Positions 49,859 through 60,587 are shown, counted from the first letter of the stretch. The stretch: DNA of 64,000 nt from Chryseobacterium sp. GVT01B (GCF_019970045.1 NZ_JAHXYI010000002.1:1-64000), one strand, 5' to 3'. Numbers and translations: made by a program. The notes: generated from the sequence alone by a model not told the origin.

Positions 49859-50041
49859 AACCACAAAAGTCACAAAAGTTTTTTCACCTCTGTTTACTTA
49901 AGGATGGATAAAAGAATCCATATAAGAAGTTCGCAAAAGAATGAAAATCAAAAATTTTCATAAAGCTTAAGTGCTCTTTTTATGTAAGCAAATGATAACT
50001 TCTTCTTACAAACGACACAACCTTTTGTGCCTTTTGTGGTT
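49859..50041. repeat. Inverted-repeat element inside the leu operon
   Basis: AACCACAAAAGTCACAAAAG (49859-49878) and CTTTTGTGCCTTTTGTGGTT (50022-50041) are 20-bp inverted repeats with one mismatch, enclosing about 143 bp without a gene. It fills the leuC-leuD spacer and looks like a MITE. It may form a long hairpin in the operon mRNA. Confidence 0.75.
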
Positions 50042-50062
50042 AAAATAAATTTAAAATTACTT

Positions 50063-51451
50063 TTAGTTTAAACTTTCAAGGGCTGATATTTTACCTTCTA
50101 TTGCTGCTTTTGCTGCGGTAAGCGGGCTGGCAAGAATTGTTCTTGAACCTTGTCCCTGTCTGCCTTCAAAGTTTCTGTTGGAAGTGGAAACACAATATTC
50201 ACCTTCAGGAATTTTATCATCATTCATCGCCAGACATGCTGAGCATCCCGGCTGACGGATCTGAAATCCTGCATCATTGAATATTTTATCCAGACCTTCC
50301 TCATAAATCTGTTTAACCACCTGTTGAGATCCGGGAACAATCAGAGCTTTTACAGCCTCGGATTTGCTTTTCCCTTTAATATATTGAGCTGCAGAACGGA
50401 AATCCTCTATTCTTGCATTGGTACAGCTTCCTATGAAAACATAATTAACCTTGATGCTGTTAACCGACTGTCCGGCTTCCAATCCCATATATTGCAGTGC
50501 TTTCTGCTCCGATTCATTTTGAGGAACCGGAATCACTTCACGGATAGAAATCCCCATTCCAGGGTTTGTTCCGTAAGTAATCATCGGATAAATATCTGAC
50601 GCATCAAAACTTAGTTCTTTATCAAATGCAGCTCCTTCATCCGTTTTCAGAGTTCTCCAATACTCTACTTTCTCTTCCCAATCTTCTCCTTCCGGAGCAA
50701 ATTTTCTTCCTTGAACATATTCAAAAGTCGTTTCATCGGGAGCAATCATTCCTCCTCTGGCACCCATTTCAATGCTCATATTGCAGACAGTCATTCTTCC
50801 TTCCATAGACATTTCTTCAAATACATTGCCTGCATATTCACAGAAATATCCTGTTCCGCCATCAGTTCCTATTTTTGAAATGATATAAAGAATCACATCT
50901 TTGGACTGAACATTTTCATTCAACGTTCCATTGACTGTTATTCTCATTGATTTTGGCTTGTTTAATAACAGACATTGGCTGGCAAATACCTGCGCAACCT
51001 GGCTTGTTCCGATTCCAAAAGCAATAGATCCGAATGCGCCATGGGTAGATGTGTGGCTATCTCCACAAACAATACTCATTCCCGGCTGGGTAATTCCTAA
51101 TTCCGGAGCAATGATATGAACGATTCCCTGATATTGGTGTCCCAATCCGAAGAGTTCGATATTGTTTTTCTTACAGTTTTCCGTTAGCTGTTCTACCTGG
51201 TTTCTTGAAAGTTCATCCCTGATAGGCTGTTCCTGGTGTAGAGTGGGCACATTATGATCAGCTGTTGCTACAATCTGTTCGGGTCTGAAAATTTCCAGAT
51301 TTCTGGATTCAAGTTCTGCAAAAGCCTGAGGACTGGTTACCTCATGGATAAGATGTTTGTCTATATAAATAATCTGAGGTCCGTCAGGAATGGTTTCTAC
51401 CACATGAGCGTCCCATACTTTATCAAAAAGTGTCTTTTTACTGTTGTTCAT
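50063..51451 (-). CDS. leuC: 3-isopropylmalate dehydratase large subunit
   Basis: The 462-residue subunit has the [4Fe-4S]-binding cysteines in [13 protein letters not shown] and [12 protein letters not shown]. It also has [23 protein letters not shown]. With LeuD it forms the isomerase. The start is set at [13 protein letters not shown] (51451); an upstream TTG frame adds nine non-conserved residues. It lies 29 bases after leuA. Confidence 0.95.
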   Translation of the reverse strand: MNNSKKTLFDKVWDAHVVETIPDGPQIIYIDKHLIHEVTSPQAFAELESRNLEIFRPEQIVATADHNVPTLHQEQPIRDELSRNQVEQLTENCKKNNIELFGLGHQYQGIVHIIAPELGITQPGMSIVCGDSHTSTHGAFGSIAFGIGTSQVAQVFASQCLLLNKPKSMRITVNGTLNENVQSKDVILYIISKIGTDGGTGYFCEYAGNVFEEMSMEGRMTVCNMSIEMGARGGMIAPDETTFEYVQGRKFAPEGEDWEEKVEYWRTLKTDEGAAFDKELSFDASDIYPMITYGTNPGMGISIREVIPVPQNESEQKALQYMGLEAGQSVNSIKVNYVFIGSCTNARIEDFRSAAQYIKGKSKSEAVKALIVPGSQQVVKQIYEEGLDKIFNDAGFQIRQPGCSACLAMNDDKIPEGEYCVSTSNRNFEGRQGQGSRTILASPLTAAKAAIEGKISALESLN

Positions 51452-51480
51452 TTTACTTTTATGTTGATTTAAAATCAAAC

Positions 51481-52644
51481 CTATCCTATTTTTCTGTTGA
51501 AAGAATCCATCATCATGCTCAGATCATCGTTTCCTATTTCCTTTTTAAGATCAGCAATTTTCAAAAATTCCTGATACAGATAATCAAGTTCGTTTTTGGT
51601 AACCTCATAGCCGATATGTTTGAAACGATACGCCAATGCTGAACGTCCGCTTCTGGCGGTAAGAATGATTGAAGAAGCATTCACGCCTACTTCTGCCGGA
51701 TCAATGATTTCGTAAGTTTCTCTGTTTTTAATCACACCATCCTGATGAATTCCTGAACTGTGAGCAAAAGCGTTAGCTCCTACAATAGCTTTGTTGGGCT
51801 GTACAGACATTCCCATCAGGTCGGAAACCATTGTACTCATTTCATTCAGCATTCTTGAATTGACATCCGTATGAAGATTCAAGTCTTTATGCTGTTTTAA
51901 AATCATGACAACTTCCTCCAAAGCCGTATTACCAGCCCTTTCTCCTAGCCCGTTGATGGTACATTCAATCTGGCGTGCTCCATTGATAGCTCCCGCAATT
52001 GAATTAGCAGTAGCCAGCCCCAGATCATTATGGCAATGGCATGACAACACTGCTTTTTCAATTCCTTTTACGTTTTCTCTCAGATACTTTATTTTCTGAC
52101 CATACTCTTCTGGCAGACAATAACCTGTGGTATCGGGAATATTAAGAACAGTTGCTCCAGCTTTGATAACAGCCTCACAAACTCTTGCCAGATATTCATT
52201 ATCCGTTCGTCCCGCATCTTCAGCATAAAACTCTACGTCTTCTACATACGTTTTAGCATATTTTACCGCTTCGGCTGCTCTTTCAATAATATCTTCTCTT
52301 GTTGAGTTGAATTTATATTTAATGTGAGAATCAGAAGTTCCGATTCCGGTGTGTATTCTTGGTCTCTTTGCAAACTTCAGTGCTTCTGCGGCTACATCAA
52401 TATCTTTTTTATTCGCTCTTGTCAGCCCGCATACTTTAGCTTTTCTTACCAATTTTGAAATTTCTGAAACAGATTCAAAATCTCCAGGACTGGAAATCGG
52501 GAATCCTGCTTCAATGATATCAATCCCCAGCTCATCAAGCCTTTCAGCAATAATCAGTTTTTGTTCCGTATTCAGTTTACATCCCGGAACCTGTTCCCCA
52601 TCTCTTAGTGTTGTATCAAAAATTTCAATTTTTTCGGAATTCAT
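51481..52644 (-). CDS. leuA: 2-isopropylmalate synthase, short form without regulatory domain
   Basis: The 387-residue protein is an HMGL-like TIM barrel ([55 protein letters not shown]) plus a short helical tail. Common LeuA proteins are about 510-570 residues with a C-terminal leucine-binding dimer domain, which is absent here. It condenses acetyl-CoA with 2-oxoisovalerate, but the missing domain means no leucine feedback by that route. A related homocitrate- or citramalate-type activity is possible but unlikely next to leuCDB. The likely -7 box is TAGTTTTG (complement of 52673-52680). Confidence 0.9.
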   Translation of the reverse strand: MNSEKIEIFDTTLRDGEQVPGCKLNTEQKLIIAERLDELGIDIIEAGFPISSPGDFESVSEISKLVRKAKVCGLTRANKKDIDVAAEALKFAKRPRIHTGIGTSDSHIKYKFNSTREDIIERAAEAVKYAKTYVEDVEFYAEDAGRTDNEYLARVCEAVIKAGATVLNIPDTTGYCLPEEYGQKIKYLRENVKGIEKAVLSCHCHNDLGLATANSIAGAINGARQIECTINGLGERAGNTALEEVVMILKQHKDLNLHTDVNSRMLNEMSTMVSDLMGMSVQPNKAIVGANAFAHSSGIHQDGVIKNRETYEIIDPAEVGVNASSIILTARSGRSALAYRFKHIGYEVTKNELDYLYQEFLKIADLKKEIGNDDLSMMMDSFNRKIG

Positions 52645-52792
52645 AAGTGAAGATTTTTACTTAATTTTGGTTCAAAACTACGGGTTGCAATATTTTTTCA
52701 TTTTCAATTTTTCTGAAAATTACAATACTCAACCGTTGAAAAAATAATCATATCCATTTATTAATCAGTATTTTAATTTATAAAAATTTACA

Positions 52793-54337
52793 ATGGCAGA
52801 ATTGCAGAAAGATTTTTTGTTTGTATTGGTAAAGTCATTGACCACCTCTGAAAAACGACAGTTTAAGTTGTATGTAAACCGTCTCGGAATTAATGTAGAT
52901 GCTAAATTTCTATTGTTATTTTCTGAAATGGATAAGATGAAGGAATATGATGAAAATATAGTTATTGAGAAAAAAATCTCTACCAAACAACAGCTTTCCA
53001 ACCTTAAAGCCCATCTTTACAAACAGATTCTTGTAAGCCTCCGTATGAACCCAAGTCATCAGAACTATAGAATTCAGCTTCGTGAACAGTTGGATTTTGC
53101 TAATATTCTGTATCAGAAAGGACTTTACAAGCAGGCTCTTAAAATACTGGACAAAACCAAACAGTCTGCATTGGAACTGGATGAAAAAAGTATTGCTTCT
53201 GAAATTATAGACCTTGAAAAAGTAATTGAATCACAATTCATTACCCGAAGTATTGAAGGTCGTGCCGAAGAACTTATCAAGCAATCTCAGGAAATAAGCA
53301 AACAGAACCGTTATACCACAAAACTGTCTAATCTTTCTCTGAAATTATACAGTGAAATGCTTACTCACGGCTATGTAAAAAATGATGCAGACCGACAGGA
53401 AGTGATGGATATTTTTAATGCTCAGATTAAAAACATAAACCCAGAAAAGCTAAACTTCACAGAAAAACTCTGGTATTATAAAGCTCATGTCTGGAAAAAC
53501 CAGCTTTTACAGGACTATAAATATACCTTGAAATATGCTTATCAGTGGGTAGATCTGTTTCATAAAAAGCCTGAAATGATCTACAGCCACCCGGTTTGGT
53601 ACATTAAAGGGAATACTTATCTGCTGAAAATCCTGTTTTTGTATGGAAATATTGATATTCTCGAAGAGCATTTTGAAAATTTCAATAAAATGGTACATGC
53701 AGAGAATTTTGTGCAGAATGAAAATCTTCAGTCTCTTATTTTTCTTACCCATTACAATACACTGATGAATATTCACTTTGTAAAAGGGGAATTTTTCACA
53801 GGAACCAAGCTAATTCCTGAAGTGGAATTAAAAATGGAAAAACTCAGAGAAAGAATAGATGAGCACCATTTTATGATTCTCTATCTGAAAATGGCCGCTA
53901 TGTTCTTCGGCAGTAAAATGTTTGACAAATCTATTGAGTATTCTATGAGAGTCATAGAATCCAAAGGAAATGTACAGGAAGATCTACTGTTTCATACCAG
54001 AATTCTGATCTTAATGGCAAAATATGAGTCTGGAAATGATGAAGATTATGATGAATTTATTGCTTCTACTTTAAAGTTTGCTAAAAAAATGAAAAAGCCG
54101 GAAGAGTTCCATTTTGAAAGCATTCAGTTTTTCAAGAACCAGAATAATCAAGTACCGGATCAGAGACAGAAAACCTTTGAAGCCTTTGATAAAAAGCTGG
54201 AAGAGTACTCCAATAATGAATACTATAGACGCTCATTATTCTATATTGATATTCATGGATGGATTAAATCTAAAGTCCAGAATGTAGATGTGATCGAGAT
54301 TATTAAGCAAAAAGTTAAATATAAAAGAAAACATTAA
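52793..54337 (+). CDS. Helical repeat (TPR-like) protein of unknown function
   Basis: The 514-residue protein has no signal peptide. It is almost entirely helical with TPR-like segments (ILYQKGLYKQALKILDKTKQ; FFGSKMFDKSIEYSMRVIESKG). The N-terminal 90 residues (LFVLVKSLTTSEKRQFKLYVNRLG ... LSNLKAHLYKQILVSLRM) form a distinct region that I do not recognise. It lies divergent from leuA with 148 bp between starts. It may be a scaffold or regulator; no function can be given. Confidence 0.75.
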   Translation: MAELQKDFLFVLVKSLTTSEKRQFKLYVNRLGINVDAKFLLLFSEMDKMKEYDENIVIEKKISTKQQLSNLKAHLYKQILVSLRMNPSHQNYRIQLREQLDFANILYQKGLYKQALKILDKTKQSALELDEKSIASEIIDLEKVIESQFITRSIEGRAEELIKQSQEISKQNRYTTKLSNLSLKLYSEMLTHGYVKNDADRQEVMDIFNAQIKNINPEKLNFTEKLWYYKAHVWKNQLLQDYKYTLKYAYQWVDLFHKKPEMIYSHPVWYIKGNTYLLKILFLYGNIDILEEHFENFNKMVHAENFVQNENLQSLIFLTHYNTLMNIHFVKGEFFTGTKLIPEVELKMEKLRERIDEHHFMILYLKMAAMFFGSKMFDKSIEYSMRVIESKGNVQEDLLFHTRILILMAKYESGNDEDYDEFIASTLKFAKKMKKPEEFHFESIQFFKNQNNQVPDQRQKTFEAFDKKLEEYSNNEYYRRSLFYIDIHGWIKSKVQNVDVIEIIKQKVKYKRKH

Positions 54338-54445
54338 ATAAAAATATATAAACACTTAATTTACAAAATATTATTGAATTTACCTCATGTGAAATAAAAC
54401 ACCCAATAAGTTGTTTTATTTTTAATATACTCTCACAGATTTAGT

Positions 54446-54590
54446 ATTAACAGGTCACTCCTCTGGAGCTTTACTTTTACGGACTTAATTTTTTTCTATT
54501 AACAGTAGATCCATCCAGCTCCAATGGGAGCTAACAGTTAATAGAAGTATTTGTTTTAAAGTGATAGCTCCAGAGTAGCGACCTGTTAAT
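54446..54590. repeat. Nested palindromic element (145 bp)
   Basis: The outer arms ATTAACAGGTCACTCCTCTG... (54446-54470) and its complement (54566-54590) are 25-bp imperfect inverted repeats. Within are an inner hairpin AGCTCC-AATG-GGAGCT (54517-54532) and CTATTAAC / GTTAATAG arms (54497-54504, 54537-54544). The outer and inner hairpins share the AGCTCC and TTAACAG words. It lies between convergent genes. Confidence 0.75.
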
Positions 54591-54597
54591 TATGATT

Positions 54598-55572
54598 TTA
54601 TTTATACATATTCTTTATAAAGTTCAAAGCATTTTTATGACTGATTTTTTCAACCAGCTCCGATGAAAACCGTTCCTCAATTTCTTTATTGACTGCCGGA
54701 TATACTGCAGCGTTAGAATGCTCGGGAAAGAAAAAAGGATGACGGGATTTGTCCGGGTGATCCTTCCAGTAAAAATAATCTGCACCATAGGCTATGCTGT
54801 CTTCTCCACCAAGATCCAGTCCGTATTGAATATGCTCATAGAGTCTTTCGGGATGTTCAATATCAACATAATCTTTGATAAAATTCAGGCCAATCAATCC
54901 TTTTCTGGAAATCACTTCTTTCGCCAGTTCATCAGGAAGGTTTCTATTATTTTTGTAAACAGTTCTGTAGTTGGAGTGGCTTGCCAGAATAGGAATTGAA
55001 TAATTTCTTTGATCGATATAAGTGAAAATATCATAAGCCAGCTGATCGCTTGTATGGGCTAAATCAATGGCAATTTTCCGGTCAGAAATATAGTCGATCA
55101 GTACTTTTCCATCTTCTTTCAATCCTGCTGTAGCATTATTTCCGCCTCCAAAACGGTTTTCCAGGTGATGGGTAATCCCAATATAAAATACTTTTTCAGT
55201 ATTTTCAATAATGGTCTCCAGATTTTTGAATCCGGAATCCAGACTTTGGTTTTCATCGCAGAAAGCAGATGCGTTTTCAATAGAAGCAATGACTCCTACC
55301 CGGTTTTTATTTTCCGGAGCGTTGAAATTATCTTGATTAAAAAGGAAAAAATTCTCGTTTTTGATCAGTTTTGAAAACAATTTGCTTTGTTCCAGTCCGT
55401 GAGCTGTGCTATCAGCTCCTGTTCCCGCATACATCGCCATCACCTGAAGTTTTACATTTCCATCCTGTAAATAAGGCAGCGAACAACCTAATTCTTTATC
55501 ATCAAGCGCTGAATCTGATCTTAAAAGATAATATAGAAGATCACAATGTAAATCAATGTTTATCCTATTCAT
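54598..55572 (-). CDS. Membrane dipeptidase (peptidase M19)
   Basis: The 324-residue protein has the M19 zinc ligands DLHCD at residues 7-11, a central Glu in SIENASAF, and later histidines in DLAHTSD and ILASHSNYRTVYKNNRN. It hydrolyses dipeptides, including D-amino-acid substrates in some members. It has no clear signal peptide and is probably cytoplasmic, unlike the GPI-anchored animal enzyme. It is monocistronic. Confidence 0.9.
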   Translation of the reverse strand: MNRINIDLHCDLLYYLLRSDSALDDKELGCSLPYLQDGNVKLQVMAMYAGTGADSTAHGLEQSKLFSKLIKNENFFLFNQDNFNAPENKNRVGVIASIENASAFCDENQSLDSGFKNLETIIENTEKVFYIGITHHLENRFGGGNNATAGLKEDGKVLIDYISDRKIAIDLAHTSDQLAYDIFTYIDQRNYSIPILASHSNYRTVYKNNRNLPDELAKEVISRKGLIGLNFIKDYVDIEHPERLYEHIQYGLDLGGEDSIAYGADYFYWKDHPDKSRHPFFFPEHSNAAVYPAVNKEIEERFSSELVEKISHKNALNFIKNMYK

Positions 55573-56014
55573 AGGGATTGTAATTTTTGAAAATTTAATA
55601 TTTATTGGATTCTAATTGAATATGGATATTGTATTTCAGAGATTTATAAAACCATCTTATTTTCAATTATTAAAACTTTTATTATTGCATCAATATCCTG
55701 TATTCATCGGATTAAGATATTACTTTTAATCTTCTGAAACTTATATTTTTATTCTTTTTATAAGATTTAAAATTTCTATTGCTTTTTTTGTAATCTATTT
55801 AAAAACAAAACCAGGAAAGTGATGAATTCCAGCTCTGTTAAGGTCATAAAAGTAATAAAATTCTTTCTTGAGAACACTGTAATATAAACTCTATAACTCC
55901 CAAACGTTAAAAATCTTTCTATTTTCGATATTAATTCTCATTCTAAATACAGATGGATATAGTATTTTATCTAAAAATTCCGTATTTTTGCCTCTTAAAA
56001 TTTCTTAGTAAACA
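55573..56014. other. Spacer between the dipeptidase and thrS genes
   Basis: A 442-bp AT-rich region with no gene. It holds the thrS -7 box TATTTTTG (55983-55990), 24 bases before the thrS ATG. I see no T-box-like structure or leader peptide. The CTCTGTTAAGGTCAT stretch near 55831 has faint similarity to the repeat at 54446-54590 but is too short to call. Confidence 0.45.
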
Positions 56015-57934
56015 ATGATAAAAATTACACTTCCAGACAATAGTGTCAAAGAATTCGAGGGAGCAGTGACTCCTCTAGATGTGGCAAAATCTATAAGCGA
56101 GGGATTGGCTAGAAACACCATTTCCGCAATTGTTAATGACAAACAAGTAGAAACAACCACACCTATAACCACGGATTCTACGGTACAGCTTTTGACCTGG
56201 AATGACGATCTTGGAAAGAAGGCTTTCTGGCACTCTTCTGCCCACCTTTTGGCGCAGGCTATCCTTGATTTTTATCCTAATGCTAAGTTGACCATTGGTC
56301 CAGCTATCGAAAGCGGATTCTACTATGACGTAGATTTCGGGGATGAAAGCTTATCTGAAAAAGATTTTGAAAAGATTGAAAAAAAGATCTTAGAAAATGC
56401 GAAGAAAGGTTCTACCTTCTCTCTTTATCCGGTTTCTAAAGAAGATGCTTTAAAAACATACGCAGACAATCCGTACAAAGTGGAACTGATCTCTAATCTT
56501 AATGATGGAGAAATTACTTTTGTAACGCACGATAACTTCACAGATTTATGTCGTGGTGGTCACATTCCGAATACTGGAATTGTAAAGGCAGTTAAAATTT
56601 TAAATGCAGCCGGAGCTTACTGGAGAGGTAATGAAAAGAACCCTCAATTGACAAGAGTATATGGTATTTCTTTCCCTAAGCAGAAAGATCTTACTGAATA
56701 TCTTGAAAGATTAGAAGAAGCTAAAAGAAGAGACCACAGAAAATTAGGTAAAGAACTTGGAATTTTTGCATTCTCTGAAAAAGTAGGCGCCGGGTTGCCG
56801 CTTTGGTTACCAAAAGGAACTGCTTTAAGAAGAAAGCTTGAAAATTTCCTTTCTGATGCTCAGAAAAAAGGAGGTTACGAATTTGTAATGTCTCCACACA
56901 TCGGGGCAAAAGAATTGTATGTAACTTCAGGACACTGGGATAAATATGGGGAAGACAGCTTCCAGCCGATTAAAACTCCGAATGAAGGGGAAGAATTTTT
57001 GCTGAAACCAATGAACTGTCCTCACCACTGTGAAATTTACAAAACTTCACAATGGAGCTACAGAGATTTACCAAAAAGATATGCAGAATTTGGTACGGTA
57101 TACAGATATGAGCAAAGTGGAGAACTTCACGGTTTAACGAGAGTTCGTGGATTTACTCAGGATGATGCTCACCTTTTCTGTACTCCGGATCAGCTTTCTG
57201 AAGAATTTGAAAAGGTAATTGATCTTACCCTTTATGTATTCAAATCTTTAGGGTTTGAAGATTTTGTAACTCAGGTTTCTTTGAGAGATCCTGAAAACAA
57301 ACAAAAGTATATCGGTTCTGATGAAAACTGGGAGAAAGCAGAAAGTGCCATCATCAATGCAGCTCAGAAGAAAGGATTAAAAACAGTGGTGGAATACGGT
57401 GAAGCGGCATTCTACGGTCCTAAGCTTGACTTCATGGTGAAAGATGCTTTAGGAAGAAAATGGCAGCTGGGAACAATCCAGGTAGATTATAACCTTCCTG
57501 AAAGATTTGATCTTCATTATATCGGAAATGATAATGAAAAACACAGACCGGTAATGATCCACAGAGCACCATTTGGTTCTATGGAGCGTTTCATTGCTAT
57601 TTTGTTGGAAAACACTGCAGGTGATTTCCCATTATGGTTAAGCCCGGATCAGTTTATTATTCTACCGATCAGTGAAAAATATGTAGATTATTCAAAAAAA
57701 GTTTCACAATTTTTGGAAAATCACGATATTAGCGGTCAGATTGACGACAGAAACGAGAAGACAGGTAAAAAGATCCGTGATGCTGAATTAAACAAAATTC
57801 CTTTCATGCTTGTCGTAGGAGAAAATGAAGAAAATGAAGGCACGATTTCTGTAAGAAGACGTGGAGAAGGAGATCTTGGAGTCATGAAAATGGAAGATTT
57901 CGTTGCTTACTTTAAAAAAGAAGCAGCCATATAA
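56015..57934 (+). CDS. thrS: Threonyl-tRNA synthetase
   Basis: The 639-residue class II synthetase has an N-terminal TGS domain (1-60), the second additional editing domain with the [10 protein letters not shown] and RGGHIP zinc-like motifs, and the catalytic core. The core has [11 protein letters not shown] (zinc ligands C and H), the class II arginine motif [15 protein letters not shown] and [14 protein letters not shown]-terminal anticodon-binding domain ends near 635. It is cytoplasmic. infC follows 116 bp downstream in the same direction. Confidence 0.96.
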   Translation: MIKITLPDNSVKEFEGAVTPLDVAKSISEGLARNTISAIVNDKQVETTTPITTDSTVQLLTWNDDLGKKAFWHSSAHLLAQAILDFYPNAKLTIGPAIESGFYYDVDFGDESLSEKDFEKIEKKILENAKKGSTFSLYPVSKEDALKTYADNPYKVELISNLNDGEITFVTHDNFTDLCRGGHIPNTGIVKAVKILNAAGAYWRGNEKNPQLTRVYGISFPKQKDLTEYLERLEEAKRRDHRKLGKELGIFAFSEKVGAGLPLWLPKGTALRRKLENFLSDAQKKGGYEFVMSPHIGAKELYVTSGHWDKYGEDSFQPIKTPNEGEEFLLKPMNCPHHCEIYKTSQWSYRDLPKRYAEFGTVYRYEQSGELHGLTRVRGFTQDDAHLFCTPDQLSEEFEKVIDLTLYVFKSLGFEDFVTQVSLRDPENKQKYIGSDENWEKAESAIINAAQKKGLKTVVEYGEAAFYGPKLDFMVKDALGRKWQLGTIQVDYNLPERFDLHYIGNDNEKHRPVMIHRAPFGSMERFIAILLENTAGDFPLWLSPDQFIILPISEKYVDYSKKVSQFLENHDISGQIDDRNEKTGKKIRDAELNKIPFMLVVGENEENEGTISVRRRGEGDLGVMKMEDFVAYFKKEAAI

Positions 57935-58050
57935 TAAATTTAAAATTAAAAGATTGAAGGATTCAAGAGTTAATACAATAACAGAATCTTTCAATTTTTA
58001 AATATTTGAATCAATTAAATTAAGTAATTAACCAATAAAATTATAATACA

Positions 58051-58611
58051 ATAGCACAAAGATTTAACAACAGGGGCCCACAAAGACGTCCGGTACAAGA
58101 GGACTTACACTTGATCAACGATAAAATTCGTGTGAGAGAGCTTCGTTTGGTGGGCGATAACGTAGAGCCAGGAATTTATCCAATTGACAAAGCAAGACAG
58201 ATTGCTGCAGATCAGGAATTGGATTTAGTAGTAATTTCTGATAAAGCAGAACCTTTTATTGCAAGAGTATTAGAATATAAGAAATTCTTATACGAGCAAA
58301 AGAAAAAACAAAAGGAACTTAAGGCTAAGCAAGTAAAAGTGGTAGTAAAAGAGATCCGTTTCGGACCTCAGACTGACGACCATGATTACGAATTCAAAAA
58401 GAAGCATGCTGAAAAATTCCTTGAAGAAGGTTCTAAATTAAAGACCTACGTATTTTTTAAAGGACGTTCGATTATCTTTAAGGACCAGGGAGAAATTTTG
58501 CTTTTAAAACTTGCTCAGGAACTAGAGCACGTAGGAAAAGTAGACCAGCTTCCTAAACTTGAAGGAAAAAGGATGATTATGATGATGAGTCCTAAAAAAC
58601 CAGCAAAATAA
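58051..58611 (+). CDS. infC: Translation initiation factor IF-3, non-canonical AUA start
   Basis: From an ATA at 58051 the product has 186 residues: a basic N-terminal extension ([20 protein letters not shown]), the IF-3 N-domain ([14 protein letters not shown]), a Lys-rich linker helix ([17 protein letters not shown]) and the C-domain to KPAK. No ATG, GTG or ATT is in frame between the in-frame stop TAA (58036) and the ATA; the next candidate is a TTG at 58111, which would remove the extension. infC genes are known for rare start codons that allow IF-3 autoregulation. Confidence 0.85.
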   Translation: MAQRFNNRGPQRRPVQEDLHLINDKIRVRELRLVGDNVEPGIYPIDKARQIAADQELDLVVISDKAEPFIARVLEYKKFLYEQKKKQKELKAKQVKVVVKEIRFGPQTDDHDYEFKKKHAEKFLEEGSKLKTYVFFKGRSIIFKDQGEILLLKLAQELEHVGKVDQLPKLEGKRMIMMMSPKKPAK

Positions 58612-58631
58612 TTAAGTCATTATTTTAATAT

Positions 58632-58663
58632 AAAAAAACCTCAAATTACTTTGAGGTTTTTTT
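58632..58663 (+). terminator. infC terminator
   Basis: AAAAAAACCTCAA / TTGAGGTTTTTTT with a 6-base loop lies 20 bases past the stop. rpmI and rplT do not follow. Confidence 0.9.
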
Positions 58664-58705
58664 ATGCTTTAATTTTAAGAAGAGAATGCCATACTACTCT
58701 ACCGT

Positions 58706-59269
58706 CTATCCTTCAAAATCACCACAATCATGCTCTGTGAAAAGAGGTAAAGCTTTTTCGGTAGTAAAATATTTGGATATTCTTTTGTTTTTTAATTCCA
58801 GTTTTTTGCCTTCTATTACGAGTTCATAAACGGGTGCTTTATCTATTTGGGTTAAAATATAGGTTCTTTCCGGAGTTTTAAAAACAGTTTTGTTTCCTTC
58901 ATTAGAGTATGAAAAATCATCAATTATAAAAGTATCTTTTTCATCACAGACATTCGTCCATCTGATTTGCTTCTTTGTTATAGACAGGCTTGTCAGATCG
59001 CATGAATAACAGTTTCCGGAGAACTCTATACCATATTTATCATGTACATTGGTACTTTTACTATTCAACAAATCAATAGGAACTAATGTTGAAAAATCAC
59101 CTGGTATTTCTAATGTTGCCGGATCAATCTTCACTGGTTCTGGTTTAGGTGCTGCAATTTCTTTTTTGGTGTCCGGAGAAATATTTTTTTCCACTTTTTT
59201 GTCTGTAGCGGGTGAACAGGATGCCAGTAAAGCAGTCACCACCGAAAGGCTGATTATTAAGTTTTTCAT
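58706..59269 (-). CDS. Lipoprotein of unknown function (187 aa)
   Basis: A lipoprotein signal (ALLASC, Cys18) is followed by a Lys/Pro linker (about 22-52) and a small beta-rich domain with cysteine pair CYSC (about 91-94), further cysteines near the middle (NVCDEKDTF) and the end (EHDCGDFEG). No family is recognised. It is convergent with infC and divergent from another lipoprotein gene. Confidence 0.65.
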   Translation of the reverse strand: MKNLIISLSVVTALLASCSPATDKKVEKNISPDTKKEIAAPKPEPVKIDPATLEIPGDFSTLVPIDLLNSKSTNVHDKYGIEFSGNCYSCDLTSLSITKKQIRWTNVCDEKDTFIIDDFSYSNEGNKTVFKTPERTYILTQIDKAPVYELVIEGKKLELKNKRISKYFTTEKALPLFTEHDCGDFEG

Positions 59270-59430
59270 GTTGATAAAAGTAAATTACAATATTGGGTTT
59301 ATCGTTTTGTAAAATTGTCCAAATTCTGCCACTTCATATATCCCTATTTTCAGCCATTTATTGCCCATATTCAGGCGTTTTTGTTGGCTGCTGGTACGAA
59401 TACCGATACATTTGCCCCAAAATATAATAA

Positions 59431-60327
59431 ATGAAAGTCATCAATCAAATCTTTATATCGTCAATGATGGTTCTTGCAGGATGCAATCAACAGAATAAAA
59501 CATCAGAGAGTAACAAACCCGAAACTGAAGTTAAGCAAAAAACAATAACATTATCTGATTTCAAAAAAATAAAAGGTGTGGATAATGTTCAGGAAGTACC
59601 ATTTCAATTATTTACCAAGCTGGATTCTATACAGTTTTTTATAACGCCGAGTAAAGATGCCGCTCATTTGAAAATGGCATATAATAAGCTTGATAACTAT
59701 TACGGATTTGAAGAGTTTGAAGACTTCTATTCTATCCATTACAGCATTAATAACAATATTTCGAACAGTATTGAAGCATTTGTCCTGAAATCAGAATTCA
59801 CTCCGGCATATGAGCTTACATTAAAAGGTGTGGATCTTTATGAGATCAGAAGCAGTACATTTAAACAATCTGATGATTTTAAGAATAAATCTTTTAAGAA
59901 GTTTGGAACTATTACTGAGATTTCAGAACAGGAATTTAAAACCAGTTCAAAAAATAGAATCAACGAAACATTGGTAAAAAATCCAAATATACAACTGCAG
60001 GCAGATAACTGGGTATACAAAGAAAATGGCAGAGAAGAAGTGATTACACAACATGAAAGCATCTCTACAGAAACGGGGCCGCTTGCCAATGAATATGTAG
60101 GAAGATCACCTTACTTAAACCTGGAAGTATTCAAAGAAAATTCTGATGAAGTTGTAGATTCCTATTATTCCTTTTTCAATATAAAAAACGCAGTTATGTT
60201 TGAACTGAGTACAGAAGGCTATCCACAAATCCTTCCTTCCAAAGGCTGGGTTACCTTTGTTTCATCCAATAATGATGTGGGGAGTAATTTTGTGATTTCC
60301 AAATATTTTCCACAAACCAAAAAATAG
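59431..60327 (+). CDS. Lipoprotein of unknown function (298 aa)
   Basis: The lipobox is LAGC (Cys18), followed by a polar linker (NQQNKTSESNKPETE). The mature part is mixed alpha/beta with no family that I recognise. The frame stays open for another 58 codons after its TAG (60325), which suggests a read-through or truncated ancestral protein; see the remnant at 60328-60504. It is divergent from the preceding lipoprotein gene. Confidence 0.65.
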   Translation: MKVINQIFISSMMVLAGCNQQNKTSESNKPETEVKQKTITLSDFKKIKGVDNVQEVPFQLFTKLDSIQFFITPSKDAAHLKMAYNKLDNYYGFEEFEDFYSIHYSINNNISNSIEAFVLKSEFTPAYELTLKGVDLYEIRSSTFKQSDDFKNKSFKKFGTITEISEQEFKTSSKNRINETLVKNPNIQLQADNWVYKENGREEVITQHESISTETGPLANEYVGRSPYLNLEVFKENSDEVVDSYYSFFNIKNAVMFELSTEGYPQILPSKGWVTFVSSNNDVGSNFVISKYFPQTKK

Positions 60328-60504
60328 GACAATCTTTTGTATGTGAATTTCACTAACTTCAAAATAGCAGATGATAAAAAAGCATTCTGGACAGATCATG
60401 ATACTTTTTATACAGAAGTCTACCCGCTGAATTCCGCTTCGGCTAATGGTAAAAAGCAGAAAACGGCTTATATAAAAATTCAGTTGAAGGCTGATCTGTT
60501 TTAG
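60328..60504 (+). pseudogene. In-frame coding remnant after the lipoprotein stop
   Basis: From 60328 the frame of the upstream lipoprotein gene continues open for 58 codons to a TAG at 60502. The translated text (YVNFTNFKIADDKKAFWTDH, then FYTEVYPLNS and KIQLKADLF) has normal codon use and looks like real protein. No good start codon opens it (only a TTG at 60337 and GTG at 60343). It is either the lost C-terminus of the upstream gene after a nonsense mutation, or the end of a deleted neighbour. Confidence 0.45.
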
Positions 60505-60587
60505 GATAAATTAAAAAACCCCTGAAATCAGCCAGTGTTTATGGGAATAAAGTCCAATATCTTTGCTGCAATATTTAAAGAGATACA

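Noticed and set aside
55573..55980. T-box or attenuator before thrS
   Set aside because: No T-box sequence, specifier loop or terminator/antiterminator pair could be seen.
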